A DNA stretch of 64,000 nucleotides, taken from positions 310,001-374,000 of the forward strand of contig NZ_JACVAA010000004.1 in NCBI RefSeq assembly GCF_014851565.1, read 5' to 3'. The stretch is from Pseudomonas sp. PDM15. Its GTDB lineage: Bacteria; Pseudomonadota; Gammaproteobacteria; Pseudomonadales; Pseudomonadaceae. Under the pieces are notes generated by a model. It had not been told where the DNA came from. It ran no database searches and worked only from the letters and a program-made list of their open reading frames with translations. This document shows positions 18,882 through 26,880 of this stretch, in pieces. A program made the position numbers and the translations under genes. Position 1 is the stretch's first letter. Each line of letters begins with the position of its first letter.

Positions 18882-20036
18882 ATGGCTGTTGCCTCCAGCG
18901 CCTACAAGAAAGCCCTAGAGGGCAACCAGCAACCCAAAGAGGTGCTGGTCAAGATCGATCGCGTGACCAAGAAGTTCGACGAGACCATCGCCGTCGACGA
19001 CGTCTCGCTGACCATCAACAAGGGCGAGATCTTCGCCCTGCTCGGTGGCTCCGGTTCGGGCAAGTCGACCCTGCTGCGCATGCTGGCCGGATTCGAACGT
19101 CCCACCGAAGGGCGCATCCTGCTCGATGGCGTCGACATCACCGACATGCCGCCCTACGAGCGGCCGATCAACATGATGTTCCAGTCCTACGCCCTGTTCC
19201 CGCACATGACCGTGGCGCAGAACATCGCCTTCGGCCTCAAGCAGGACAAGCTGCCCCAGGCCGAGATCGACGAGCGCGTGGCCGAGATGCTCAAGCTGGT
19301 GCACATGACCCAGTACGCGCGCCGCAAGCCGCACCAGCTGTCCGGTGGCCAGCGTCAGCGCGTGGCCCTGGCCCGCTCGCTGGCCAAGCGTCCCAAGCTG
19401 CTGCTGCTCGACGAACCCATGGGCGCCCTGGACAAGAAGCTGCGTTCGCAGATGCAGCTGGAGCTGGTGGAGATCATCGAGCGCGTCGGCGTGACCTGCG
19501 TGATGGTGACCCACGACCAGGAAGAGGCCATGACCATGGCCCAGCGCATCGCCATCATGCACCTCGGCTGGATCGCCCAGACCGGCAGCCCGGTGGACAT
19601 CTACGAGACCCCGGCCAGCCGCCTGGTCTGCGAGTTCATCGGTAGCGTCAACCTGTTCGACGGCCAGATCACCACCGACGAGACCGACCACGCCATCATC
19701 AGCTGCCCGCAGCTGGACAAGCCGATCTACATCGGCCACGGCGTCTCCACCCGGGCCGAGAGCAAGGCGGTCAGTTACGCCCTGCGCCCGGAAAAGCTGC
19801 TGATGGCCACCGCCCTGCCGGCCGACCACGAGCACCCCGAGTACAACTGGTGCAACGGCACCGTGCACGACATCGCCTACCTGGGCGGCCACTCGGTGTA
19901 CCACGTCAAGCTCACCTCCGGGCAGATCGTGCAGTGCTTCATCGCCAACGCCGAGCGTCGCGGCAAGCGTCCGACCTGGGACGACGCCGTGGTGGTGTAC
20001 TGGGAAGACGATAGCGGCGTGGTACTGCAATCATGA
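18882..20036 (+). CDS. spuF: Polyamine ABC importer ATP-binding protein
   Basis: 384 residues, cytoplasmic ATPase of the putrescine/spermidine importer. Walker A GGSGSGKST, Q-loop [10 protein letters not shown], signature LSGGQRQRVALARSLA, Walker B LLLLDEPMGALD, H-loop [10 protein letters not shown], then a C-terminal TOBE region (about 270-384). ATG 18882 follows GGGAG. Its stop overlaps the spuG start (ATGA). Confidence 0.97.
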   Translation: MAVASSAYKKALEGNQQPKEVLVKIDRVTKKFDETIAVDDVSLTINKGEIFALLGGSGSGKSTLLRMLAGFERPTEGRILLDGVDITDMPPYERPINMMFQSYALFPHMTVAQNIAFGLKQDKLPQAEIDERVAEMLKLVHMTQYARRKPHQLSGGQRQRVALARSLAKRPKLLLLDEPMGALDKKLRSQMQLELVEIIERVGVTCVMVTHDQEEAMTMAQRIAIMHLGWIAQTGSPVDIYETPASRLVCEFIGSVNLFDGQITTDETDHAIISCPQLDKPIYIGHGVSTRAESKAVSYALRPEKLLMATALPADHEHPEYNWCNGTVHDIAYLGGHSVYHVKLTSGQIVQCFIANAERRGKRPTWDDAVVVYWEDDSGVVLQS

Positions 20037-20941
20037 AAATCGGCAAACTGAAACGCTACCTGCCCAGCGGGCGGCATGCCGTGATCGGTGTGCCCTTCTT
20101 CTGGCTGTTCCTGTTCTTCCTGCTGCCGTTCTTCATCGTGCTGAAGATCAGCTTCGCCGAAGCCGACGTGGCGATTCCGCCCTACACCGAGATCTACAGC
20201 TGGGCCGACAATCAGCTGTCGATCGTGCTCAACCTGGGCAACTACATCTTCCTCAGCGAGGATGAGCTGTACCTGGCGGCCTATCTAGGCTCGCTGAAGA
20301 TGGCCTTCGTCAGCACCCTGCTGTGCATCCTTATCGGCTACCCGATGGCCTACGCCATCGCCCGCGCCAGCAAGGAAATGCAGACCACCCTGCTGCTGCT
20401 GATCATGATGCCGACCTGGACCGCGATCCTGATCCGCGTCTACGCCTGGATGGGCATCCTCAGCAACAACGGCCTGCTCAACGGTTTCCTGCTGTCCATC
20501 GGGGTGATCAGCGAGCCGCTGCAGATCCTCAACACCAACCTGGCGGTGTACATAGGCATCGTCTATTCGTACCTGCCGTTCATGATCCTGCCGCTCTACG
20601 CCAACCTGGTGAAGCACGACATGAGCCTGCTGGAGGCGGCATCGGACCTGGGTTCGAGCAACTTCAACAACTTCTGGAAGATCACCGTGCCGCTGTCCAA
20701 GAACGGCATCATCGCCGGCAGCATGCTGGTGTTCATCCCGGTGGTGGGCGAGTTCGTGATTCCGGAACTGCTCGGCGGCCCGGAGACCCTGATGATCGGC
20801 AAGGTGCTGTGGCAGGAGTTCTTCAACAACCGCGACTGGCCGGTGGCGTCCGCCCTGGCGGTGATCATGCTGCTGATCCTCATGGGCCCGATCATCTGGT
20901 TCAACCGTAACCAGGCTAAAGAGATGGAGGGGCGCGCATGA
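20033..20941 (+). CDS. spuG: Polyamine ABC importer permease
   Basis: 302 residues, inner membrane, six predicted helices; the first is at about 18-40 (IGVPFFWLFLFFLLPFFIVL). The EAA coupling loop EAASDLGSSNFNNFWKITVPLSKNG is near residues 200-225. Pairs with SpuH. Translationally coupled to spuF. The C terminus (AKEMEGRA) and the following ATG are repeated 86 bases downstream, in front of spuH. Confidence 0.95.
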   Translation: MKIGKLKRYLPSGRHAVIGVPFFWLFLFFLLPFFIVLKISFAEADVAIPPYTEIYSWADNQLSIVLNLGNYIFLSEDELYLAAYLGSLKMAFVSTLLCILIGYPMAYAIARASKEMQTTLLLLIMMPTWTAILIRVYAWMGILSNNGLLNGFLLSIGVISEPLQILNTNLAVYIGIVYSYLPFMILPLYANLVKHDMSLLEAASDLGSSNFNNFWKITVPLSKNGIIAGSMLVFIPVVGEFVIPELLGGPETLMIGKVLWQEFFNNRDWPVASALAVIMLLILMGPIIWFNRNQAKEMEGRA

Positions 20942-21027
20942 GCATCCTCAAGCTGCCTTGCGGGGCCCTGGGTTCAACCGGCTCTCAATCCCCAAGCCGA
21001 GCCAAAGAGATGGAGGGCCGCGCATGA
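20915..21027 (+). repeat. Imperfect direct repeat flanking an 86-bp insertion at the spuG/spuH junction
   Basis: 27 bases at 20915-20941 and 21001-21027 differ at two positions only. Each contains GAGATGGAGG and ends in an ATGA. Copy 1 is the end of spuG; copy 2 is the ribosome site and start of spuH. The DNA between them looks like a tandem duplication or insertion. Confidence 0.85.
20938..21027 (+). CDS. Possible 29-residue minicistron bridging spuG and spuH
   Basis: The ATG overlaps the spuG stop (ATGA) and the frame stays open to a TGA that overlaps the spuH ATG (ATGA). The peptide starts MSILKLPCGALG and ends AKEMEGRA, the same eight residues as SpuG. Probably a by-product of the duplication that keeps translational coupling; no function claimed. 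Confidence 0.35.
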   Translation: MSILKLPCGALGSTGSQSPSRAKEMEGRA

Positions 21028-21902
21028 AAAAGCTGAATTTCTCCACCGTCATGCTGTGGCTGGGACTGACCTTCATCTACCTGCCCATGGTCATCATGGT
21101 CATCTACTCGTTCAACGCCTCCAAGCTGGTCACCGTCTGGGGTGGCTGGTCGGTCAAGTGGTATGCCGGCCTGCTCGACAACAGCCAGCTAATGGGTTCG
21201 GTGCTGCGCTCCCTGGAGATCGCCCTGTACACCGCGGTCGCCGCGGTGGCGCTGGGTACCCTGGCCGCCTTCGTGCTGACCCGCGTGACCCGCTTCAAGG
21301 GCCGCACCCTGTTCGGTGGCCTGGTCACCGCGCCGCTGGTGATGCCGGAAGTGATCACCGGTCTGTCGCTGCTGCTGTTGTTCGTGGCCATGGCTCAGCT
21401 GATCGGCTGGCCCGCCGAGCGCGGCATCATGACCATCTGGATCGCCCACACCACCTTCTGCTCGGCCTACGTGGCGGTGGTGGTGTCGGCACGCCTGCGC
21501 GAACTGGATCTGTCCATCGAGGAAGCGGCCATGGACCTGGGCGCCAAGCCGTGGAAGGTGTTCTTCCTGATCACCATTCCGATGATCGCACCGTCCCTGG
21601 CGGCCGGCGGCATGATGTCCTTCGCCCTGTCGCTGGACGACCTGGTGCTGGCCAGCTTCGTCTCCGGCCCCGGCTCCACCACCCTGCCGATGGAGGTGTT
21701 CTCCGCCGTGCGCCTGGGTGTGAAGCCGGAGATCAACGCGATCGCCAGCCTGATCCTGCTGACCGTGTCGATCTTCACCTTCTTCGCCTGGTTCTTCGCC
21801 CGCCGCGCCGAAGAGCGCCGCAAGCGTGCGATCCAGCAGGCGATGGAGTCGATGGCCGAGGAAGTCACCAGCTCCAACTGGAAACCGGCTCAGGCTGCCT
21901 GA
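21024..21902 (+). CDS. spuH: Polyamine ABC importer permease
   Basis: 292 residues, PotC/PotI type, six predicted membrane helices. EAA loop EEAAMDLGAKPWKVFFLITIPMIAPS is near residues 175-200. The frame is open upstream, but ATG 21024 follows GATGGAGGGCCGCGC and matches family N termini (MKKLNFSTVMLWLGLTFIYLPM). Last gene of the spu cluster, ending at a strong bidirectional terminator. Confidence 0.95.
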   Translation: MKKLNFSTVMLWLGLTFIYLPMVIMVIYSFNASKLVTVWGGWSVKWYAGLLDNSQLMGSVLRSLEIALYTAVAAVALGTLAAFVLTRVTRFKGRTLFGGLVTAPLVMPEVITGLSLLLLFVAMAQLIGWPAERGIMTIWIAHTTFCSAYVAVVVSARLRELDLSIEEAAMDLGAKPWKVFFLITIPMIAPSLAAGGMMSFALSLDDLVLASFVSGPGSTTLPMEVFSAVRLGVKPEINAIASLILLTVSIFTFFAWFFARRAEERRKRAIQQAMESMAEEVTSSNWKPAQAA

Positions 21903-21916
21903 CTGTTTCCCGCTCA

Positions 21917-21947
21917 AGAAAAAGGCCACCCTCGGGTGGCCTTTTTC
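21917..21947. terminator. Bidirectional terminator between spuH and the acylase gene
   Basis: AAAAAGGCCACC, loop CTCG, GGTGGCCTTTTT at 21919-21946, with A and T runs on the two sides. Confidence 0.9.
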
Positions 21948-21960
21948 ATTGCCGGCGTTG

Positions 21961-24342
21961 TCAGTCTGCCGGCTGTAGTTGCAGGGTGCCGCGGGTATTG
22001 GCCTGCACATCCTCGTCGCTGAAGTGCATCGGCACATACTGCCCGTCGATATAGGCCTCGGCCTGGTCGGCGTAGTGCTGGTCGAAGGGCACACCGCTCT
22101 GGCCGACCGGGTTGATGCCCAGGCCCTTGCTGGCATCGGCCATGTCGATGAGGCGGCGGGTCGAGGGGCCGTATACCACCGACCAGGGCGCCGGGCCGAC
22201 CCGGTGCGACAGGTTGTTCGGCACTTCGTGGCCGCCCGGTGCGGCGAACGGGCCGACGTTGAACAGCAGGTTCAGTGGTTTCTGCGCACCCAGCGGATGT
22301 TCGTGGGTCAGGGTGTGGCCCTTGCCCCAGGTCCACTGGCTGCTGTCCGTGCCGAAGCTCTGGCGCAGATGGGTGAGGCTGGCCTGCCAGGCGGCCTTGA
22401 CCGTGTCGGCGCGGCTCTCCACGGCTGCAGTGCCGCGCTTGTCCCACCAGACAGAACCGGCCTCGGCGGTCAGGCGCGGCAAAGCCACATCGAGCACGCG
22501 GGTCTGCAGCAGGCTGTCGAACAAGGCGTCGCCCAGTTCGTCGCACATGGTTTGGTTGGCCAGCTCGAAGGTCAGCTGGTTGAACAGGGTGGCGGCGGTG
22601 GACTCCAGCGGGTGGCCGCCGTCCCAGGTTGCCAGTTGTTCGACCAGGGCGCGCTCCTCGTCACTCGCTGCCGCAGCGCGTAAATCGGCGAGGATCGGCG
22701 CCAGCAGGCGCGGGCCATAGCCGGTGCCGTCGTCCAGCTGCAGGGCCTGGCTGTTCCGGGTGTCCCACTTCACGTCCGGCTGGGCCAGGCGCTGGTTCAG
22801 GCGCTCGCCGCGGTCGGCTAGGTTGTAGTAACCGGGGATGCTCACTCCGGTCGGCGAGGCTGGCTGGTAGTTGGCGGAGACGATATATCCGCGTGGCGGA
22901 TTCTCTTCCTGCGGGTTGGCGCTGAACGGCAGGTAGCCGGGTTTGTCCGCCTCGCCGCTGGTGCCGTCGAGGATAAAGCTCGGGTTCACTCCGGCCGGGC
23001 GCTGCGGTAGCTTGGCTGCGGCCCACCAACCGATGTCGCCGCCGGCGTTGGCGTACATCACGTTGAGGCCCGGTGAATGGATCTTCGCGGTGGCGGCGCG
23101 GGCCTTGTCCAGGCTGTCGGCGCGGTTGAGCTGGTAGAAGGCCTCGAGGATCGGGTTCTCGGTTTCGAGGAAGGCCCACCACATGGCGATCGGTGTATTG
23201 CCAGCGTTGGCGCCGAGGGCGTCGTTGATAATCGGACCGTGGGGCGAGCGGCGCAGGGTCAGCTTGACCGGTTCGCCGCCCTTGACCTTGATGGTCTCCT
23301 CGCGGATCTGCAGATCGACCCACTGGCCGTTGATCTGCACCTGATTGGCGTTGTCGGGATTGACCTTCTCGGCGATCAGGTCGAGATCGTCGTTCTGGAA
23401 CATGGTCAGGCTCCAGGCGAACTGCTGGTTGTGGCCGAGCGAGGCGTAGGGGTTGAGCGCCTGGTGGTGGCCGTATAGCTCGAAGCCCGGGTAGCCCAGC
23501 TGCGCCTCGTACCACACCGCCGGTACGGCGAAGCGGATATGCGGGTCGCCGGCCAGCAGCGGCTTGCCGCTGGCGGTGCGGCTGCCGGCCACGGCCCACG
23601 CATTGCTGCCTTCGAACTGCGGTAGGCCGGCTTCCACCAGCGCCTGCTGGCTGAGGTGGGCTAGGCCGTTGAGGGCTTGCCAGTCGGCGCCGCTGAGGTT
23701 CTGGGCGACAGCGCCGCCGGGGTGCCAGGCGAGGTCGAACACCTTCAGGTAGTCGCCCCCCAACTGGTCGCGCACATAGGTCAGCACTGGCTCGGTGCGG
23801 AAGGCGGCGGCGAAGCTGTAGGCCATGTAGCCGGCAACGGACACCGTGTCTTCGAGGGTGAACGGGCGCGGTTCTATGCCCAGCAGATCGAACTCCACCG
23901 GTGCCGGTCGGCTGTCCTGAAACTGGTTGATGCCCTCCAGATAGGCCTGCAGTGCTTTGACGGCAGGGCTGTTGTGGTCGAGGGTCTTGGCGTAGCGGTC
24001 GGCATGCTCGCGAATGCCGAGGGTACGGAACAGACGGTCGGTATCGACCAGCTTCGGCCCGAGCACTTCCGCCAGCTCACCACGGGCCAGGCGGCGCAGC
24101 ATCTCCATCTGGAACAGGCGGTCCTGGGCATGCACGAAGCCCAGGGCGCGGTACATGTCGGCTTCGTTCTGCGCCTGGATATGTGGTACGCCGCGTTCGT
24201 CGTAACGCACCGCGACGGGGGCCTGCAGGCCGGCGAGGGGCAATGTGCCGTCGCGCACGGGAAGTTTGCTCTGGCTATACCAGATGGCGCCGGCGGCAGC
24301 CGTGGCAATGGCCACGGCGAGGAAGGTCAGACTGCGTTTCAT
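21961..24342 (-). CDS. Penicillin-acylase-family acylase, likely acyl-homoserine-lactone acylase (HacB/PA0305 type)
   Basis: 793 residues. N-terminal nucleophile hydrolase: signal/anchor segment (1-22), alpha part (to ~245), then GSNAWAVAG, where Ser246 becomes the new N terminus after self-cleavage. LLAGDPH and SLTMFQNDDLDLIAEKV are further family marks; the beta-chain Asn lies in the later conserved segments. It acts in the periplasm. The neighbour of spuH in P. aeruginosa is, from memory, HacB, a quorum-quenching acylase of this size, so deacylation of long-chain homoserine lactones is the likely activity; penicillin-type amides are the alternative. Divergent from an AraC regulator with a shared palindromic gap. 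Confidence 0.88.
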   Translation of the reverse strand: MKRSLTFLAVAIATAAAGAIWYSQSKLPVRDGTLPLAGLQAPVAVRYDERGVPHIQAQNEADMYRALGFVHAQDRLFQMEMLRRLARGELAEVLGPKLVDTDRLFRTLGIREHADRYAKTLDHNSPAVKALQAYLEGINQFQDSRPAPVEFDLLGIEPRPFTLEDTVSVAGYMAYSFAAAFRTEPVLTYVRDQLGGDYLKVFDLAWHPGGAVAQNLSGADWQALNGLAHLSQQALVEAGLPQFEGSNAWAVAGSRTASGKPLLAGDPHIRFAVPAVWYEAQLGYPGFELYGHHQALNPYASLGHNQQFAWSLTMFQNDDLDLIAEKVNPDNANQVQINGQWVDLQIREETIKVKGGEPVKLTLRRSPHGPIINDALGANAGNTPIAMWWAFLETENPILEAFYQLNRADSLDKARAATAKIHSPGLNVMYANAGGDIGWWAAAKLPQRPAGVNPSFILDGTSGEADKPGYLPFSANPQEENPPRGYIVSANYQPASPTGVSIPGYYNLADRGERLNQRLAQPDVKWDTRNSQALQLDDGTGYGPRLLAPILADLRAAAASDEERALVEQLATWDGGHPLESTAATLFNQLTFELANQTMCDELGDALFDSLLQTRVLDVALPRLTAEAGSVWWDKRGTAAVESRADTVKAAWQASLTHLRQSFGTDSSQWTWGKGHTLTHEHPLGAQKPLNLLFNVGPFAAPGGHEVPNNLSHRVGPAPWSVVYGPSTRRLIDMADASKGLGINPVGQSGVPFDQHYADQAEAYIDGQYVPMHFSDEDVQANTRGTLQLQPAD

Positions 24343-24384
24343 GACGCGCTCCTTGTTGTTGTGCGGCCATTCTGCGCAGCGCTT

Positions 24385-24433
24385 CGGTCAACGGCATTGA
24401 CCGTAGACCTCGTGGCTGGAATTCTCCGGTCAA
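24385..24433. promoter_or_regulatory. GGTCAA sites between the acylase and araC-type genes
   Basis: CGGTCAA-CGGCA-TTGACCG (24385-24403) is a perfect 7-bp-arm palindrome. A third half-site GGTCAA lies at 24428-24433, 42 bp (four turns) after the first. Likely operator of the neighbouring AraC regulator. Confidence 0.5.
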
Positions 24434-24446
24434 ACAAGGAGCCACC

Positions 24447-25484
24447 ATGAACCCGCTTGCCGGCGCCGCGCCGCTGACCCATTCCGCTACCCTGCGCCGC
24501 CTGCTCTATGAGGCCTTGGCCGAGCTCGGCCACGATCCGGCTGCGATCTACCGGCGCACCAACCAGCACCGGCGGCTGGTGCCGCCACCCACAGAGGGCC
24601 GTCTCAGCCACGACGAGGCACCGCTGTTCTGGTTGGGTGCGGATGCGCTGACCGGCGATGCCGACATCGGTTTGCACCTGGGTGAGGTGATGAAGCCGCG
24701 CCTGCTCGACGTGGTCGGCTACCTGCAGCTAGCCAGCCGCGATCTGCAGCAGGCCATCGACAGCTTCCTGCACTTCCAGCACATCCTGGCCGGCGGCTTC
24801 GTCGCCCAGCTGCGGGTCGAGGGCGAGCGCGCCTGCCTGGTGCTGGACCTCAACTATCGTGGCTTCGGCCCGCTGCGCCAGCAGATGGAATGCCTGGCCC
24901 TGCTGTTCATCAAGCTGCTGCGGCTGGTCACCGACGACGAGTTTCGTTTCGACGGCCTCGACTTCCGTCATGCACGGCCAACACGGGTGACCGAGCACCG
25001 CCGGCTGTTCGGCCTGCTGCCGAACTTCGCCTGCGAGCATGACGCCCTGTGGTTCCCCGCTGCGCTGCTCAAGCGCCCGTCGCGCAATGCCAACCCGAGC
25101 CTGCATCGGGTGCTCTGGCAGCACGCCGAGGTGGAGCTGGCTGCGCTGGTGGAGAACGATCTGCTCAATCGCCTGAGCTACCTGATCGGTGTGCGCCTGG
25201 GCCGCGCCGACTGTTCGCTGCAGGCCTGCGCGGCTGAGCTGGGCATGCCCGCCGCCGCCCTGCAGCGCGGCCTGGCCGCCCAGGGCAGCCACCTGCGCCA
25301 GGTGCGCGAAGCGATCCAGCAGGCCCGCGCCCACGCATTGCTGCAGGACGGCCAGGCGATCCGCGAAGTGGCGCGCGCCTGCGGCTTCGCCGAGCTATCG
25401 CCGTTCTACCGGGCCTTCCGCCGCTGGTACGGCATCGCCCCGGATGCCTATCGGGCCAAGCTGCTGCTGGAGAAGGGCGAGTAG
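24447..25484 (+). CDS. AraC-family regulator with arabinose-binding-type N domain
   Basis: 345 residues. The N-terminal ~200 residues match the Arabinose_bd (OruR/ArgR-like) region with GDADIGLHLGE and DVVGYLQLASRDLQQAIDSF. The C-terminal HTH_18 domain (about 240-340) ends in AIREVARACGFAELSPFYRAFRRWYGIAPDAYR. RBS AAGGAGCCACC. Divergent from the acylase, so probably its regulator. The 3' end overlaps the convergent FAD-oxidase gene by 37 bases. The effector is unknown. Confidence 0.88.
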   Translation: MNPLAGAAPLTHSATLRRLLYEALAELGHDPAAIYRRTNQHRRLVPPPTEGRLSHDEAPLFWLGADALTGDADIGLHLGEVMKPRLLDVVGYLQLASRDLQQAIDSFLHFQHILAGGFVAQLRVEGERACLVLDLNYRGFGPLRQQMECLALLFIKLLRLVTDDEFRFDGLDFRHARPTRVTEHRRLFGLLPNFACEHDALWFPAALLKRPSRNANPSLHRVLWQHAEVELAALVENDLLNRLSYLIGVRLGRADCSLQACAAELGMPAAALQRGLAAQGSHLRQVREAIQQARAHALLQDGQAIREVARACGFAELSPFYRAFRRWYGIAPDAYRAKLLLEKGE

Positions 25485-26854
25485 TAGGTGTCCCACAGTC
25501 GATTGCGGAACTTGTAGCCTGGGTCGAGTCGCTGCTTGAGGGCAAAGAACTCGGGGGCGCGTGGGTAGGCGGCGAGGAACTGCTCGCGGCTGGCGTGAAT
25601 CTGGTAAGGCAGGTAATAACGACCACCGCAGGCCAGTGCGGCGTCGATCAGGTCGCGGGTCCAGGCCGCGGCGCGGTTGCGGTCGGCGGCAGAGCTGCCC
25701 TGGCGATAGTAGAGCACCAGGGCGAACACTTCTTCCGGGGCCCAGGCCAGCAGGGTGCCGGGATCGGCCTTGGCGTGGCGGATCGAGATGTTGATCAGGT
25801 TGGCGTCGTGTTGCCGGGTCAGGCGTGCCAGCTCGCCGACGAAGCGTTCCAACTGGTGTGGCGGTACGAAGTACTCCTGCAGCACGAAGCTGAAGTCCGG
25901 CCCGGAGATGGGGTCCAGCTCGCGCACGTCCAGGCTGGCCTCGCGGTTGCGCCATTGCACCAGCTCGCCGCGAAACAGCAGCGGGTCCAGCGCCGCCTCG
26001 CGCAGGGCGCGGCCGGTGCGGGACGAGCTGGTCAGGCGAATGCCGGCATGCTGCAGGTAATAGCTGCGGTCGGCCGGAGTCAGACGTTGCAGTTCCGTCA
26101 GGGCCGCCTCGGTGCGTCGATAGGAAACGGCGCGGACCTTGTCGAAGGAGCCCGGATAGAGAATGGCGTTGTGCAGGACCAGATCGGTCTTGTCGCGCAC
26201 CTCCTGGTCGAACCAGGCGCGGTACTCGGCGAGCGGCATGACCTTGGATTCGCGGGCGATGCGGCTGTTCTCGGCCAGGCCGAGCGTGGCCTCGACTATG
26301 ACGCCCAGGCCGCCATAGCCGCCGATGGGGGCATGGAACAGTTCGCTGTTTTGGCTTGGGCTGGCGTCCACCAGGCTGCCGTCGGCAAGCACCAGGCGGA
26401 TGCTGCGCACCGAGCCGATCAGCGGGCCTTCGCCGACGTAGCGGCCATGCACATTGACCGACAGCGAGCCGCCGACCGTGAAGTTGGCGTAGGACTGCAT
26501 GATCTGTGGCGACAGGCCGTGTGGGTCTATGTATTCGAGGATCTCGCGCCAGGTGATGCCGGTCTGTACGCGAATCTCGCGGCGCTCGGCGGAGAATTCC
26601 AGGACCTGGTCGAAATCGCGCATGTCGATCTGCAGGGCGCCGTCCGTGGCGGTCTGGCCGCCCATGCTGAAGCGCCCGCCGCCGATGCTGATGGGGCCGG
26701 AATGCTGCTTCACCGCGGCGACTATCTGCTCCAACTCGGTAGGGGCGATGACTTGCGCGACCTCGATCGGATTGAGGCCGGTGACGTCGTTGACCGTTTC
26801 ACCGGCCAGCGCTGGCAGGCCGAGAAAGATCAACAGAAGAAAGAGGGCGCGCAT
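25448..26854 (-). CDS. Exported FAD-binding oxidoreductase (FAD_binding_4 type)
   Basis: 468 residues. A short signal peptide (MRALFLLLIFLGLPALA) predicts periplasmic location, unusual for this fold. The PCMH/FAD domain spans about 35-215: PISIGGGRFSMGGQT, then NFTVGGSLSVNVHGRYVGEGPLIGSV and GGYGGLGVIVEATLG. The C-terminal part resembles sugar-lactone or alditol oxidases. The electron acceptor and substrate are unknown. The frame is open upstream, but ATG 26854 follows AAGGACAGTTC. It lies 26 bases after ptsP on the same strand, so probably co-transcribed. Confidence 0.82.
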   Translation of the reverse strand: MRALFLLLIFLGLPALAGETVNDVTGLNPIEVAQVIAPTELEQIVAAVKQHSGPISIGGGRFSMGGQTATDGALQIDMRDFDQVLEFSAERREIRVQTGITWREILEYIDPHGLSPQIMQSYANFTVGGSLSVNVHGRYVGEGPLIGSVRSIRLVLADGSLVDASPSQNSELFHAPIGGYGGLGVIVEATLGLAENSRIARESKVMPLAEYRAWFDQEVRDKTDLVLHNAILYPGSFDKVRAVSYRRTEAALTELQRLTPADRSYYLQHAGIRLTSSSRTGRALREAALDPLLFRGELVQWRNREASLDVRELDPISGPDFSFVLQEYFVPPHQLERFVGELARLTRQHDANLINISIRHAKADPGTLLAWAPEEVFALVLYYRQGSSAADRNRAAAWTRDLIDAALACGGRYYLPYQIHASREQFLAAYPRAPEFFALKQRLDPGYKFRNRLWDTYYSPFSSSSLAR

Positions 26855-26880
26855 GAACTGTCCTTGTTCGTGCAGCGGAA

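Noticed and set aside
20969..20993. GGGTTCAACC inside the spuG/spuH insertion, resembling a tRNA T-arm
   Set aside because: No acceptor stem, anticodon arm or CCA around it; the resemblance is local.
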